DNA from: Robertmurraya sp. FSL R5-0851
GTDB lineage: Bacteria; Bacillota; Bacilli; Bacillales; Cytobacillaceae
NCBI RefSeq assembly: GCF_038002965.1
Contig: NZ_JBBOOE010000001.1
Coordinates: forward strand, 570,501-634,500
Reading direction: 5' to 3'
Length of the DNA stretch: 64,000 nucleotides
Part shown: one piece after another, positions 63,817 through 64,000 of the stretch
Layout of the letters: each line of letters opens with the position of its first letter
Numbering within the stretch: position 1 is the first letter of the stretch
Program-made: the position numbers and the translations under genes
Notes under the pieces: generated by a model
Seen by the model: the letters and a program-made list of their open reading frames with translations, nothing else
Database searches by the model: none
What the model was told of the DNA's origin: nothing

Positions 63817-64000
63817 ACGACTTACGTAAGGGAGAAGAAACAATCTAATAGTATTTACGCTTCATGAAGTCATGATCATAACTATTAAATTCTTTCGGAT
63901 TGCAGCAAGTTTATGGAAAAAGGGGTATAGTAAGTTTTGAAAATATCAGACAAATAGTTGATGGATGCTTATGCTGCAGCATTGAAGTTGGCTTTAGATC

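Overview
The window looks like chromosomal DNA of an endospore-forming member of the Bacillaceae (Bacillus sensu lato). The signs are low GC, strong AGGAGG ribosome binding sites, abundant GTG and TTG starts, spoVA, CotF-like and Ger(x)C-like spore genes, a BceRS-BceAB module, a ypmR-ypmS pair and a rhamnose operon with a DeoR regulator. No rRNA, tRNA or CRISPR array was seen. The species cannot be fixed from the sequence alone.

Layout. Positions 1-7,900 hold ordinary chromosomal genes: a SEC-C protein end, two MFS transporters, a His/Cys-repeat protein and an AraC regulator. A 1,546-bp IS4-family element (4890-6435) has jumped into a dispersed intergenic repeat and made an 11-bp target duplication. 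Positions 7990-30386 form one 22.4-kb Tn3-family (Tn1546-like) transposon, bounded by 38-bp inverted repeats and a 5-bp TCTTA target duplication. It has cut off the last codons of a small membrane-protein gene, and both halves of that gene can still be recognised on the two sides. The transposon carries a spoVA2mob-type operon (DUF1657, YhcN/YlaJ-like lipoprotein, spoVAC, spoVAD, spoVAEb, DUF1657, DUF421-DUF1657 '2Duf') behind a sigma-G-like promoter. Operons of this type are known to raise spore wet-heat resistance and to slow germination. It also carries a YitT-like protein, two CotF-like proteins, a cupin protein, and remnants of DUF421 and Ger(x)C genes.

The transposon is a nest of elements. 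It has a third, internal 38-bp end at 17518. Its tnpA has lost an internal segment out of frame. A Tn552-like transposon (20492-27493, with ~130-bp terminal inverted repeats) sits between tnpA and tnpR, in the region where the res site should lie. Inside the Tn552-like element an ecsB-like permease gene is split by a second IS4-family element (21295-22698). An IS110-family element lies between the two CotF-like genes. A different IS110-family gene lies just outside the right end.

Positions 32.3-47.5 kb hold rhaB (with an internal in-frame deletion), rhaA and a DeoR regulator, then small proteins, ypmRS, a dihydrouridine synthase, DUF4256 and DUF3231 proteins, an aldo/keto reductase and an APH-like phosphotransferase. 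Positions 47.5-64 kb hold bceRS-bceAB, a DbpA-type helicase, a YhfC-like membrane protein under an operator-like palindrome, a secreted protein behind a c-di-GMP-I riboswitch, a TetR/DHA2-MFS divergent pair, and a class I ribonucleotide reductase operon with a flavodoxin behind a cobalamin riboswitch.

Intergenic DNA is unusually rich in partly palindromic repeats. Arrays of unrelated sequence at 391, 32617, 36999 and 43918, and the modules of a dispersed repeat seen in three places, all repeat every 50-53 bp. That spacing is about five turns of the helix.
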